64,000 bases of DNA from JBGZFC01 sp964631255 (GCA_964631255.1 CAZVWS010000001.1:1-64000), one strand, 5' to 3'. Counted from the first letter of the stretch, positions 27,205 through 36,312 are shown. Program-made: numbers and translations. Notes: generated by a model not told the origin, from the sequence alone.

Positions 27205-27970
27205 ATTGCATTTCAGTCAGATATTTCCAATAGCGTTGCGGCATGTGTTGCCGTTGTAGTTTTAGGTTGATGCGCTCTTTTATCGTGGTGCTTTTAAAAT
27301 ACTCTTTCCACATTTTTTGGAAAAGCGCTTCGTCTTCCGACAGTTTTTCGTCGCTCAATTTACCCAGTTTTAGTTCTGATAAATCTTTTTGCGAGAACGA
27401 AATTTCCGTAACGGAATGGGTGTCGTAATAAACACCCATGTTACGATTGGTGTCGTAAATAATCCACGATTGGCTGCCGTAGCGATTCTGAAAGTGTGGA
27501 ACGATGAGGGAAAGCACGTTATAACGCGGTGTAACGGGAGCAAAATAAATGCCGTCGGCAGTTTCCTGAAACCGGACAAATTGCCGCAACTGCTCGGCTT
27601 CCCTGGCTACTTTCTGGGCAATTTCTTTTACACGAAGCACATCGTCATCGCCAAAATTCATTTCGATGCCTTGCGGATGGTCTATATTTTTGCGGATGTA
27701 ACGAAATAGCAACATTTCCGTTTCGGGCAATTCCGACAGCCAAGCGCTCAACATCATATTTCGTGCTATTTTCGAGAGTTTTTTCTCCAATGCTTTCCAC
27801 ACGCGAAGCGATTTTTCTTTTTCGCTAATAATATGGTATTGTTCGTCAACGAACAACGGTTTTTGGTCGGACTCTGCAAGAATCATATCGGGAAACTTCT
27901 TTTGCTCGTAGGCAAAAAACAGACAGGACAGAAGTCCGTCAAAAGTTTTATCGTAGGTGAAAATAATCAT
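27203..27970 (-). CDS. TIGR03915-family (DUF4130) predicted DNA repair protein
   Basis: A 255-residue protein of the family that always accompanies a radical SAM partner (TIGR03916) in bacteria. It begins with IIFTYDKTFDGLLSCLFFAYE and has the C-terminal domain with VPHFQNRYGSQSWIIYDTNR and ISFSQKDLSELKL. In other species the domain is fused to a uracil-DNA-glycosylase-like module; no such fusion is present here. The biochemical role is not established. The start at 27970 matches the family start; an upstream ATG at 28036 adds 22 residues that come from a dispersed intergenic repeat. Partner gene lies 151 bp upstream. Confidence 0.8.
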   Translation of the reverse strand: MIIFTYDKTFDGLLSCLFFAYEQKKFPDMILAESDQKPLFVDEQYHIISEKEKSLRVWKALEKKLSKIARNMMLSAWLSELPETEMLLFRYIRKNIDHPQGIEMNFGDDDVLRVKEIAQKVAREAEQLRQFVRFQETADGIYFAPVTPRYNVLSLIVPHFQNRYGSQSWIIYDTNRNMGVYYDTHSVTEISFSQKDLSELKLGKLSDEKLSEDEALFQKMWKEYFKSTTIKERINLKLQRQHMPQRYWKYLTEMQ

Positions 27971-27976
27971 ATCTAG

Positions 27977-28018
27977 CTGTTGGCTATTAGCTATTGGCAA
28001 CTGGCTACAATCTGTAGT
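27977..28018. repeat. Tandem-like intergenic repeat (ttggctattagct type)
   Basis: Low-complexity words such as gttggctatta, gctattggcaa and ctggctaca are repeated in series. This kind of sequence is dispersed in many Bacteroidetes intergenic regions. It lies directly before the repair gene and explains the untypical residues of the longer reading. Confidence 0.4.
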
Positions 28019-28042
28019 CAACTCATTTTTTCGCATAATCTC

Positions 28043-28067
28043 AGTTGGTTACATAATGTAACCAACT
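28043..28067. promoter_or_regulatory. Perfect 25-bp palindrome between two repair genes
   Basis: The arms agttggttacat (28043-28054) and atgtaaccaact (28056-28067) pair perfectly around a single base. It lies in the 151-bp gap between the two repair genes and has no T-run, so it could be an operator, a cruciform or an RNA-processing site. Confidence 0.5.
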
Positions 28068-28121
28068 CAACATTTCAGCAATATCAATTTGAATAACGAA
28101 GGCAAAGCCATCGTCTCCCAA

Positions 28122-29384
28122 CTACTCCCCCCAATCAATTGAATACTGCAATAATTCCGCTGCCTGCTTTTTCTGTTTCTGCGAAACCTGCCGACGGACG
28201 TATTGCGGCGTGAGTTCGTTCACGGTTTGCATCGGCAGTTCGCGACACACGATAAAATACTGCGCCCGCTTCATTACCACACCCATCTTTTTCAACTGAA
28301 CGGAGTTTAACCGCCCGTATCTTCGCGAAGCAATAATGAGTTTTGCCGATTTCACCCCGATTCCCGGTACGCGGAGAATCATTTCGTAAGGAGCGGTATT
28401 AACGTCGATGGGAAAAAACGACGGATTTCGCAACGCCCAACCCATTTTGGGGTCAATGTCCAAATCGAGGTCGGGATGCGTATCGTTTACAATTTCGCTC
28501 GCCTTAAACTCATAAAAGCGCATCAGCCAATCGGCCTGATACAAACGGTTTTCGCGTACCAACGGCGGTTTAGCGAGCATCGGCAGGCGGCTGTCGTTTT
28601 TATTGATAGGAATATATCCCGAATAATACACACGCTTGAACGACGGCCGTTTGTACAACGCCGAAGCCAACGTGAGAATCTGTTTATCGCTGTCGGGCGT
28701 GGCGCCGATAATCACTTGCGTGCTTTGCCCGGCGGGCACAAATTTGGGCGCTTTCTTAAACTTCTTACGGTCTTCGGCACTTTCCAGCATTCCCTGCTGA
28801 ATGTAGCGCATGGGTGCGAAAACGCTTTCGTAGTTTTTTTCGGGAGCCAGCAGTTTCAGGTTTTGTTCCGAGGGAATTTCGAGGTTCACGCTCATTCGGT
28901 CGGCATACATTCCCGCTTGCGTAACGAGTTCCTGACTCGCGCCCGGAATACTTTTCATATGAATGTAACCGTTGAACCGATGCACTTCGCGCAAAAGTTT
29001 CACCACCCGAAGCATCTGCTCCATCGTGTAATCGGGGTTGCGCATCACGCCGGAGCTCAGAAAAAGCCCTTCGATATAATTGCGCCGATAAAACTCGATG
29101 GTCAGCTCCGCCAACTCCTCGGCAGTGAAAGCAGTGCGCTGCACATCGTTGCTGCGGCGGTTGCTGCAATAGGCACAATCGTAAATGCAATGGTTGGAGA
29201 GCAGTATTTTGAACAAGGAAACGCATCGCCCGTCGGCAGTGAAACTGTGGCAAATGCCCCAGCCCGCCGCCGAACCAATACTGTTTTTGGTTCCGGCACG
29301 CGAAGTTCCGCTCGATGCACACGATACATCGTATTTAGCGGCATCGGCAAGAATTTTTAATTTTTCGAGCGTTTTTTCGTTCAT
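28122..29384 (-). CDS. Putative DNA modification/repair radical SAM protein (TIGR03916)
   Basis: A 420-residue radical SAM protein. The cluster motif is CIYDCAYC (Cys 66, 70 and 73). The C-terminal quarter has a helix-hairpin-helix DNA-binding motif (VPGIGVKSAKLIIASRR, near 339-355). This layout is that of the uncharacterised family encoded beside TIGR03915, predicted to act on DNA. Its substrate and reaction are unknown. Base composition is slightly higher in G+C than the window average, which may hint at transfer. First gene of the pair. Confidence 0.85.
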   Translation of the reverse strand: MNEKTLEKLKILADAAKYDVSCASSGTSRAGTKNSIGSAAGWGICHSFTADGRCVSLFKILLSNHCIYDCAYCSNRRSNDVQRTAFTAEELAELTIEFYRRNYIEGLFLSSGVMRNPDYTMEQMLRVVKLLREVHRFNGYIHMKSIPGASQELVTQAGMYADRMSVNLEIPSEQNLKLLAPEKNYESVFAPMRYIQQGMLESAEDRKKFKKAPKFVPAGQSTQVIIGATPDSDKQILTLASALYKRPSFKRVYYSGYIPINKNDSRLPMLAKPPLVRENRLYQADWLMRFYEFKASEIVNDTHPDLDLDIDPKMGWALRNPSFFPIDVNTAPYEMILRVPGIGVKSAKLIIASRRYGRLNSVQLKKMGVVMKRAQYFIVCRELPMQTVNELTPQYVRRQVSQKQKKQAAELLQYSIDWGE

Positions 29385-29390
29385 AGCCCC

Positions 29391-29420
29391 TCTCTAAATC
29401 TCTCCCCACAAGGGAGAGAC
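29391..29420. repeat. Dispersed palindromic repeat (ctctccc/gggagag)
   Basis: Between the radical SAM gene and the next gene lies cccctctctaaat followed by ctctccc / gggagag (29400-29406 and 29412-29418). The word resembles a repeat common in intergenic regions of this phylum. Confidence 0.4.
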
Positions 29421-29634
29421 TTTTATATTTGATTGTTACAAAGAAAACAAATAGAATTTAATTCTGCGAATTTAATATCTTAAAAAAATACTCCTTGTGA
29501 ATAAGTTTTTAATCTGCTGATTTTCAATATAAATTAAAATTCATCGAAAATAATTCCGTATTTTTGTAACCAAATTGTGTTTACCCTTGTCTTATGTATG
29601 TAAACAAATTATTCACTTTTAATTTTACCTGATT

Positions 29635-30039
29635 ATGTTTCAAGAATTAGTACCTATATTTGGAATTTTGGGCGTTTTTTTTGCCCCCGTGTTGGCTATC
29701 TGGATTATTTTAGAATTTAGAAAATCGAAATTACGCAACAGCGAACGAATGGCACTTATTGCCCAAGGCATCATTCCACCGGAAGAGACAAGAACAAAAC
29801 AAAAATCCAATCCCAACCGATTTGTATCTCTTCGCAACGGCATTGTACTGATTGGCTTGGCTATCGGAATTTTGGTGGGATTCTTCATCTCAGAACAGAT
29901 GCAACTGATAAACGAAAAAGCCTTCTGGATTTACACCGCATCCATTTTATTGTTCCTCGGCATCGGTTACTTAATCTATTTCTTCGTTACAAGAAATATG
30001 TCGATGAACGATGCAAACAACAATCTTATCGAAGAATAA
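29635..30039 (+). CDS. Small membrane protein, DUF6249-like
   Basis: A 134-residue inner-membrane protein: membrane segments at about residues 6-26, 67-84 and 98-118, with a basic cytoplasmic loop (about 28-60) containing ERMALIAQGIIPPEE, typical of DUF6249 proteins that precede sigma factor genes. The sigma factor gene starts 10 bp after its stop, indicating one operon. A TATTTTTG box (29559-29566) is a plausible -7 element upstream. Its role may be in signal sensing, but this is inference. Confidence 0.65.
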   Translation: MFQELVPIFGILGVFFAPVLAIWIILEFRKSKLRNSERMALIAQGIIPPEETRTKQKSNPNRFVSLRNGIVLIGLAIGILVGFFISEQMQLINEKAFWIYTASILLFLGIGYLIYFFVTRNMSMNDANNNLIEE

Positions 30040-30049
30040 ACCGCTCCCG

Positions 30050-30598
30050 ATGAACGAAACCCAACGTGTGCAACAAGTGCTCGCAGGCAATACTTCCGCT
30101 TTCAGCTACTTTGTCGAAACCTATCAGGATATGGCGATAACCATCGCGCACCGGATATGCGGCAACGTGCAGGACGCGGAAGATATTGTGCAGGAAAGCT
30201 TCGTGAAAGTGTACCGCAACTTGCACACGTTCAGGAACGAAAGTAAATTTTCGTCGTGGCTCTATCGCATCGTTTACAACACGGCGGTTTCGCACACGAA
30301 AACAAAAATGTGGCTGACCGATTCGGAAACGGAACTGGATAACGTGCACGAGACTTCGGATTTCGATACCGAAAAACAAATGGATGACGCCGAACGAACC
30401 GAAATGGTGCAAAACGCGTTGAACAAAATGCCGAAAGGCGATGCGCTGCTGCTCACATTATATTATATGGAAGATAATTCGGTAAAAGATGTGGCAAAAA
30501 TTACGGGATTGAACGAATCGAACGTGAAAGTGAAACTTTTTCGTGCCCGAAAAATGTTCAGGGAATTGATTGGGACAAGCGAGTTCCAACTCGCTTGA
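30050..30598 (+). CDS. ECF RNA polymerase sigma factor
   Basis: A 182-residue sigma-70 family ECF protein. Region 2 includes FVETYQDMAITIAHRICGNVQ and AEDIVQESFVKVYRNLHTF (about 18-64) with FSSWLYRIVYNTA near 71. Region 4 is the final third with LLLTLYYMEDNSVKDVAKIT and ESNVKVKLFRARKMFRELI. The ATG at 30050 (just after the preceding stop) is preferred; an earlier in-frame ATG at 30011 overlaps the upstream gene. The gene downstream encodes a membrane protein with a short cytoplasmic N-terminus, which may be its anti-sigma factor. Confidence 0.9.
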   Translation: MNETQRVQQVLAGNTSAFSYFVETYQDMAITIAHRICGNVQDAEDIVQESFVKVYRNLHTFRNESKFSSWLYRIVYNTAVSHTKTKMWLTDSETELDNVHETSDFDTEKQMDDAERTEMVQNALNKMPKGDALLLTLYYMEDNSVKDVAKITGLNESNVKVKLFRARKMFRELIGTSEFQLA

Positions 30599-30608
30599 TT
30601 TTTAAACT

Positions 30609-30636
30609 GTAGAGACGCGGCATGCCACGTCTCTAC
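30609..30636. repeat. Palindromic repeat gtagagacg/cgtctctac
   Basis: A palindrome with 9-bp arms (gtagagacg at 30609-30617, cgtctctac at 30628-30636) around cggcatgcca. It resembles palindromic repeats dispersed in many Bacteroidetes and cyanobacteria. It lies between the sigma factor and its neighbour. Confidence 0.55.
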
Positions 30637-30653
30637 CAAAGAACAAAAAAACG

Positions 30654-31049
30654 ATGAACAACAAAAACAACATACACACCGATGACGAACTGATTCGTCA
30701 GATGATGCAATCGGCAAAAAAACAGGCGCCCGAAAACCTGAAATATCGCATTATGCAACAGATTGAGACCGAAAGCGCGCTTACCCGAAAACCCGTTTCG
30801 GCAAGCAAGCGAGAAGGTTTTGTGCTGAAAGATTTTATCGGTATTTTTAGTACCATGTACATTGTTTTGGGCATTTTTATTGTCGGAAGTATTTTGCTCA
30901 AAGGAAAGGCAGTCTTAACTTCGTCCGGTTTTATCTGGATGATAGTGCTTATCTCTTCCGTGTTCAGCCTGTTTTGGTTGATGACGCGGGTGGACGAGCG
31001 GTTGAGGGAAAAAAGAAGAAAAACTCACTCAACTTCCCATTCAAAATAA
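30654..31049 (+). CDS. Membrane protein, likely anti-sigma factor
   Basis: A 131-residue protein with a soluble, charged N-terminus (about 1-55; TDDELIRQMMQSAKKQAPE and a following helix) and two membrane segments (about 60-85 and 90-110), ending in a basic tail. Position directly after an ECF sigma factor and the DELIRQMMQSA motif, typical of the start of cognate regulators, support an anti-sigma role. No zinc-type HxxxCxxC motif is present. The function is inferred from context. Confidence 0.5.
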   Translation: MNNKNNIHTDDELIRQMMQSAKKQAPENLKYRIMQQIETESALTRKPVSASKREGFVLKDFIGIFSTMYIVLGIFIVGSILLKGKAVLTSSGFIWMIVLISSVFSLFWLMTRVDERLREKRRKTHSTSHSK

Positions 31050-31073
31050 AAAAGGCGGAACCATCGTCCGCCT
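31047..31073 (-). terminator. Terminator of the PPK2 gene
   Basis: A 7-bp stem (aggcgga at 31053-31059; tccgcct at 31067-31073) is followed on the minus strand by TTTTTT. It lies 40 bp after the end of the leftward PPK2 gene and right after the plus-strand gene. Confidence 0.6.
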
Positions 31074-31112
31074 CTACATCCTAATTCCCAAATCCCAATT
31101 CCCAAATCGGCA

Positions 31113-31985
31113 CTATTCTTTCATCAATATTTCTCTGGCTTTTGCCAACAACTCGGGCGACTCGGCGGGTGGAAAGCGAAGATTCATCTTCTTGAACTCG
31201 CCCAAAATAATATCGCCCACGGCAACCCGTGCAAAATATTTTTTATCCGCCGGCACCACGTACCACGGCGCATAATCGGTTGAGGTTTTTTCCAACATCT
31301 CCTCGTATGCTTTCTCGTATTTGTCCCAATCGGCGCGAGCCTCTAGGTCTGCCGAACTAAACTTCCAGTTTTTGTCGGGATTATCGATACGCGACAGAAA
31401 ACGTTTCTTCTGCTCGTCTTTGGATACGTTGAGGAAAATTTTCACGATGTGCATACCGTTGTCCGTCCAATGTTTCTCTATGGCGTTGATGGCGGCATAG
31501 CGGTTTTCCCAAAATTTGGCATCAATTTTATCCACCGATTCGTATCCGGGAATGCGTTCGTTGAGGATAAAGTGCGGATTGACTCGTGTTGCCAGCACGT
31601 TTTCGTAGTGCGAACGATTAAAAATTTCTATCATGCCACGTTCGGGCAGTTCTTTGTAATGACGCCACATGTAGTCGTGTTCCAACTCGGTTTTGGTGGG
31701 TGTTTTAAAACTGTGCACGCGGCATCCCTGCGGATTGATGCCCGACATCACGTGGCGGATAACGCCGTCTTTGCCCGCCGCATCGCGCGCCTGCAAAATA
31801 ACGAGCAGCGAATAGCGGTCGTCGGCATAAAACATCTCTTGGTAGGTTTTCAGCTCGTCGATGTTGTTTTTCACCTCCTCTTTCGCCGATTTTTTATCGA
31901 ATCCGGCACTCGTGTCGGTGGCAAACGTGTGCAGATGCACTTTTTCGCCGCCATGGATGCGTAGTTTGTTGTAATCGTAATTCAT
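31113..31985 (-). CDS. Polyphosphate kinase 2 family protein
   Basis: A 290-residue PPK2 enzyme that moves phosphate between polyphosphate and nucleotides (direction and substrate not fixed by sequence). It has Walker A in QARDAAGKDGVIRHVMSGI (about 64-82), the PPK2 segment GCRVHSFKTPTKTELEHDYM and Walker B region MIEIFNRSHYENVL (near 117-130), and the conserved FLNVSKDEQKKRFLSRI. It is divergently transcribed from a TonB receptor operon, and the shared spacer holds a likely Pho-box array (32105-32148), which suggests phosphate control. Confidence 0.9.
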   Translation of the reverse strand: MNYDYNKLRIHGGEKVHLHTFATDTSAGFDKKSAKEEVKNNIDELKTYQEMFYADDRYSLLVILQARDAAGKDGVIRHVMSGINPQGCRVHSFKTPTKTELEHDYMWRHYKELPERGMIEIFNRSHYENVLATRVNPHFILNERIPGYESVDKIDAKFWENRYAAINAIEKHWTDNGMHIVKIFLNVSKDEQKKRFLSRIDNPDKNWKFSSADLEARADWDKYEKAYEEMLEKTSTDYAPWYVVPADKKYFARVAVGDIILGEFKKMNLRFPPAESPELLAKAREILMKE

Positions 31986-32104
31986 AATCAGTTGTTATTG
32001 AAGTTGCTCTACTTTTTTTATTTGTTGGCGAAAGATACAAAAAATATTCGAAACCGGAAACGTATGTCAATAGTTATGTGCCTTTTGATAAACGAAAGAA
32101 AAAT

Positions 32105-32161
32105 CTTAACAATAACGTAACTACTTCGTAATTACTTTGTAACATTTATAATAGACCTTTG
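32105..32161 (+). promoter_or_regulatory. Array of four 11-bp repeats and promoter (Pho-box-like) before the TonB operon
   Basis: Four consecutive 11-bp units run in phase: cttaacaataa (32105), cgtaactactt (32116), cgtaattactt (32127) and tgtaacattta (32138). After a 9-bp spacer follows TTTG (32158-32161), the core of the -7 element. The 11-bp periodicity and the proximity to the promoter match PhoB-type binding sites. The same four-unit array with the same spacing occurs at 36807-36863. The GTG start of the TonB receptor is 33 bp downstream; ppk2 diverges to the left. Confidence 0.65.
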
Positions 32162-32193
32162 CGCCACAAATGTAAAAACCAAAAATAGATTTT

Positions 32194-34905
32194 GTGACAC
32201 ATAAAATAGTTTTTTCAAAATTGACTTTCGTCATTCTCTTGTTCCTTGCTTTCGCCCAAACCTCTAAAGCTCAAACCGGAACAATCAAAGGAAAAATATT
32301 CGATGCCAAAACCAACGAGCCGCTCATTGGCGCGTCGGTATTGGTAACAGGAACAGCCATTGGTGCGGCAGCCGATTTGGATGGCAACTTTGTAATCTTG
32401 AACGTGCCGGCGGGCAAACAAACATTGACAGCGTCGTACGTTTCGTACCAATCGATGACCAAATCCGATGTCGTGATGAAAAACGGACAGGTTTTGGAGA
32501 TAGATTTCGCGATGAATGCGGACGATTTCTTGCTGAAAGAGGTAGAAATTGTTGCACGAGCCAATCGCGAAAGCGAAAACATATTGCTGATGGAGCAAAA
32601 ACAAGCTCTGGTGGCGACGCAAGCCGTGGGTGCGCGCGAACTTTCGAGAAAGGGAATTGGTGATGCGCAAGCTGCCGTTGCCCAGGTATCGGGTATATCG
32701 CGGCAAGAGGGGGTGAAAAACGTGTTTGTGCGTGGACTGGGCGACCGCTATAATGCCACGCTTTTCAACGGATTTCCTATTCCCTCGGAAGACCCGGAGT
32801 ATAAAAATATTGCTTTGGGATTTTTCGGTACCGATATAATACAGAGCATCGGCGTAAATAAAGTATTTAAAGGAAGCGACTACTCGGATGTGGGTGGCGC
32901 CATTATCGATATCAAAGCCAAAGAACTCATTGGCGACTATGCACTAAACGTGGATATTTCGGGCGGAATGAACAGCGCGGTTTTAGGTACGGATTTTTTG
33001 CGCCAGAGTGGCTCCAATGTGCTGGGTTTTGCAAACAACAATCGTCCTACCAATGGCACATACAATTTCTCAAACAGTCTCGATTTGAGCAAACTATCGC
33101 TCCCGATGAATCACAACATTGGGATTTCGGGCGGAAAAATGTTTCGCTTGGGCAATAACAGCAATCCATTGTCCATTTTTGCCGTACTCACACACGGAAC
33201 CAATTACTACTACACCAAAGAGATAGTACGAAATACCAACACGGCAGGCACTGTTTGGCAAGACCAAATTGGGAATAAATATGCCATGACAACCAACCAG
33301 TTGGGACTTGCCAATGTAACGTATCTGCTTCAGAACAAGCACAATTTGCAATATAGCATGATGATGATTCATGACAACGACCAATATGTGGGCGAATACA
33401 GTGGATACAACTCTGAACGCCATCAAGACAGCCCCGACAACATCGGCTTCCTGAGACGACAACAAACCAACGACAATCTTTTATTGGTCAATCAGCTACT
33501 AACCAATTGGACACTTGCCGAACGGCTGAAGTTGGACGCGGGCGTTTCCTACAACACGGTAAAAGGATTGGAGCCGGACAGGCGCGAAAATTATCTCTCG
33601 CAGGTGGAAGGAAATAACTATATTTTGACCGGCAGCAACAGGCAAAAACGCTTTTTCTCTGAACTTCGCAACCACGATATCAATGTAAAAACAGACATCA
33701 CGTACAAACTTTCTGACAGATACAACAGCGACAATTCGGCTCTGAAAATTGGTTATAACGGGCGTTTTGTGGATGACAAATTTGAATCGACAGAGTATAA
33801 TTTTACCCCGCTAAACGGCATTTATACTTTAAACAACCTTCTGCTGGACAACTTGTACAACCAAACAAATCTTGCCAATGGCGATTTTAGCATGACTACG
33901 GGCGAGCCAAACTCGTATCACGTTACCAAATATATTCACTCTGCATTTGCAGAAGCATCGTATCGTTTGTTGCCTGATTTGAGTGCCAACGTGGGCGTAA
34001 GAATGGATTTCGTAGATATGGTTGTAAATCACCGGGTACAACACGTTGCCCCGGGCAAAGAAAGCATCAAAAATAATTATCTGCTTCCCAGTTTAAATAT
34101 CAAGTACGATATCAATAGTAAAAATAGTTTGCGTTTGGGAGCAAGCAAAACCTATACTTTGCCACAATCGAAAGAAATTTCGCCTTACCAATACGTAAAT
34201 ATTTCGTTTGCCAGCCAAGGAAATCCGCATTTGAAACCATCACACAATTACAATATCGATTTGAAATGGGATTTCTTTATCAGCACGGCAGAGGTTTTGA
34301 GCATCACCGGTTTTTATAAGCATATTGTGAACCCCATTGGGCGGGTGGACGAAGGCAACTCTGCCGGACTGCTCACTTACAACAATATTGCCGATAATGC
34401 CGTGGTGGGTGGTGCCGAAATAGAGTTCAGAAAAAATATTTTCAACCAGTTCAACACCTCTTTGGAACGGACAAATAGGCTTTCCGTGGGTTTCAACGCA
34501 TCCTACATCTACACCAACACCAAATTGAACATACGCGACACCGAGCCTCGCAATAGCGCGCTGGAAGGGGCTTCGCCTTTTCTTGCCAATGTAGATTTGT
34601 CGTACAACTACAGCAAAAGAGACAAGATATTGACCGCCTCGCTGCTATTCAACTATTTCAGCAACCGGATTTACACCATTGGTGCAAAAACTTTCAAGGA
34701 TATTGTGGAAGAGGGAGTTCCCACGCTCGATTTTGCAGCATCTTATAAGTTCAACAAACATTTTGGCGTGAAACTAAACATGTCCAATTTGCTAAATGCA
34801 TCTTACCGATTGACACGCGAAAGCTCCACGACAAACAAAAAAGAGCTATTAAACGAATTTAAAAAAGGACAAAACATCAGTTTAGGAATAAACTATGATT
34901 TTTAA
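32194..34905 (+). CDS. TonB-dependent receptor with CarboxypepD-like N-terminus
   Basis: A 903-residue outer-membrane transporter. After a signal peptide (about residues 1-26, ending at AQ), it has a CarboxypepD_reg-like domain (about 30-115; GKIFDAKTNEPLIGASVLV), then the plug with VRGLGDRYNATLFNGFPIP (about 180-198) and a long beta-barrel ending in an F-terminal strand (YDF). Start codon is GTG at 32194. The surface lipoprotein gene follows at 47 bp. The preceding operator array suggests uptake of a phosphorus compound; the substrate is otherwise unknown. Confidence 0.88.
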   Translation: MTHKIVFSKLTFVILLFLAFAQTSKAQTGTIKGKIFDAKTNEPLIGASVLVTGTAIGAAADLDGNFVILNVPAGKQTLTASYVSYQSMTKSDVVMKNGQVLEIDFAMNADDFLLKEVEIVARANRESENILLMEQKQALVATQAVGARELSRKGIGDAQAAVAQVSGISRQEGVKNVFVRGLGDRYNATLFNGFPIPSEDPEYKNIALGFFGTDIIQSIGVNKVFKGSDYSDVGGAIIDIKAKELIGDYALNVDISGGMNSAVLGTDFLRQSGSNVLGFANNNRPTNGTYNFSNSLDLSKLSLPMNHNIGISGGKMFRLGNNSNPLSIFAVLTHGTNYYYTKEIVRNTNTAGTVWQDQIGNKYAMTTNQLGLANVTYLLQNKHNLQYSMMMIHDNDQYVGEYSGYNSERHQDSPDNIGFLRRQQTNDNLLLVNQLLTNWTLAERLKLDAGVSYNTVKGLEPDRRENYLSQVEGNNYILTGSNRQKRFFSELRNHDINVKTDITYKLSDRYNSDNSALKIGYNGRFVDDKFESTEYNFTPLNGIYTLNNLLLDNLYNQTNLANGDFSMTTGEPNSYHVTKYIHSAFAEASYRLLPDLSANVGVRMDFVDMVVNHRVQHVAPGKESIKNNYLLPSLNIKYDINSKNSLRLGASKTYTLPQSKEISPYQYVNISFASQGNPHLKPSHNYNIDLKWDFFISTAEVLSITGFYKHIVNPIGRVDEGNSAGLLTYNNIADNAVVGGAEIEFRKNIFNQFNTSLERTNRLSVGFNASYIYTNTKLNIRDTEPRNSALEGASPFLANVDLSYNYSKRDKILTASLLFNYFSNRIYTIGAKTFKDIVEEGVPTLDFAASYKFNKHFGVKLNMSNLLNASYRLTRESSTTNKKELLNEFKKGQNISLGINYDF

Positions 34906-34952
34906 TAAGAACATTATCAACAACTTTAATAATTAATTAATTTAAAACAGAA

Positions 34953-36113
34953 ATGAAAAAAACAATTTTCAATTTATTTTTGGCTTTGGCAATGGCAACA
35001 TCTTTTGCCCTAACCTCTTGTAACAATGACAATCCGGATGATACCGAGCAAAAAGACGACCAACTGTCCGGTTCTATCACCGGTGTTCGCACGCTCGATG
35101 CATCTATCGAGTATGCTTTGGTTGGTCCGCTTATTGTAGAAGACGGCGGCACACTGAATATCCCGGCAGGAACGGTAATCAAAGCCAACAAAGGATTCAA
35201 CAACTATATCCTTGTTTTGCAAGGTGGAAAAATCAACGTGAACGGAACGGCTGCCGCACCGGTTACCATGACTGCAAATATAGAAAATGCAGAGCAAGGG
35301 CATTGGGGTGGTCTCATTATCAACGGGAAAGCTCCCTTGGCGGGCAACTCTACCGGCTCTACCGAAATTAGCTCTGCATTTACCTACGGTGGAAGCGATG
35401 CAAACGACAACTCGGGTTCTATTTCGTTTTTGAAATTGGGTTACACAGGCGCACGCTCAAGTGCCGATGTGGAGCACAACGGACTAACACTTAACGGTGT
35501 AGGTGCTGGAACAAATATTACCGATTTGTTTATTTTTGATGGAGCAGATGACGGTATCGAGTTTTTTGGCGGCTCTGTCAGCGTTAAAAATTTGCTTGTA
35601 GTAAATTCTGACGACGATATGTTTGACGTTACACAAGGATGGAACGGTACGCTCGAAAACTGCTACGGTGTTTGGGAAAAAGGTTATTCCAGCTCCGAAT
35701 CTGACCCTCGCGGCGTGGAAGCCGATGGCAATTTGGATGGTGGATTTCCTGACCATGCCAATCAATCTGATTTTATCATAAAAAATATGACCATCGATTT
35801 GAGACTGGATCCGGCTACAACAAACACACACCAAATGCAAGACGTGCTTAAAATTCGTCGTGGTGCGAAAGCAAAAATCGAAAATGCATTGGTTAAAGGT
35901 ATCGGAACGGCAAACGACCTGATTGACATGACCGACGGCAAAGGAGCAGGAAACGCCGGCACAAGCATCAGCCTGACCAACGCCCTTTCTAACTCCATTG
36001 TAGGTCAAGCCATACGAGTGCCCGATGGTTTCGATATCACCAATTTGAAAATTGAAAACGGAAATACCGGTTGCCCTACCAGCATTTTCAGTTGGACAAA
36101 ATATACATTTTAA
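34953..36113 (+). CDS. Surface lipoprotein with beta-helix, partner of the TonB receptor
   Basis: A 386-residue predicted lipoprotein: hydrophobic N-terminus and lipobox LTSC (Cys at about 23) followed by Asn and Asp. From about residue 40 it shows right-handed beta-helix style repeats (GGTLNIPAGTVIKAN, GGKINVNGTAAAPVTM, GHWGGLIINGKAPL, and a run of DGADDGIEFFGG and SDDDMFDV segments). It stands directly behind a receptor gene, as surface substrate-binding proteins do. It has no SusD TPR fold, so a SusC/SusD pair in the strict sense is not present. Ends with FSWTKYTF; no type IX C-terminal domain. Confidence 0.75.
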   Translation: MKKTIFNLFLALAMATSFALTSCNNDNPDDTEQKDDQLSGSITGVRTLDASIEYALVGPLIVEDGGTLNIPAGTVIKANKGFNNYILVLQGGKINVNGTAAAPVTMTANIENAEQGHWGGLIINGKAPLAGNSTGSTEISSAFTYGGSDANDNSGSISFLKLGYTGARSSADVEHNGLTLNGVGAGTNITDLFIFDGADDGIEFFGGSVSVKNLLVVNSDDDMFDVTQGWNGTLENCYGVWEKGYSSSESDPRGVEADGNLDGGFPDHANQSDFIIKNMTIDLRLDPATTNTHQMQDVLKIRRGAKAKIENALVKGIGTANDLIDMTDGKGAGNAGTSISLTNALSNSIVGQAIRVPDGFDITNLKIENGNTGCPTSIFSWTKYTF

Positions 36114-36150
36114 TGAATAGAGCGTGTATATCAGATAATTAAAAAACAGG

Positions 36151-36186
36151 AAGGTATCTCTTTTCAACGGGAGATACCTTTCTATT
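36151..36186 (+). terminator. Terminator of the TonB/lipoprotein operon
   Basis: A 10-bp stem (aaggtatctc at 36151-36160; gagatacctt at 36171-36180) with a 10-nt loop, followed by tctattt. It lies 37 bp after the lipoprotein stop. Confidence 0.75.
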
Positions 36187-36312
36187 TAATCTGTAAAGAT
36201 TTGATGTTTGGGTAACCTCTTTTTCAATTTCAAAAAAAAAGAGCCCGATTATAGAATCTTTTTCCTATTTTTGTCTGAAATACAATTTGTTTCATCCACA
36301 ATAATTTATGAT

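Noticed and set aside
31075..31110. Tandem repeats of aattcccaaatccc type as a CRISPR-like array
   Set aside because: Only two to three short degenerate copies with no spacers; no cas genes anywhere in the window.
32105..32161. ECF sigma promoter for the sigma factor at 30050
   Set aside because: The shared elements include four 11-bp repeats in exact phase, which fits a DNA-binding regulator of the PhoB kind better than a sigma recognition pair.
34953..36113. SusD partner of the TonB receptor
   Set aside because: The protein shows beta-helix style repeats and no SusD TPR region, so it is not called SusD.
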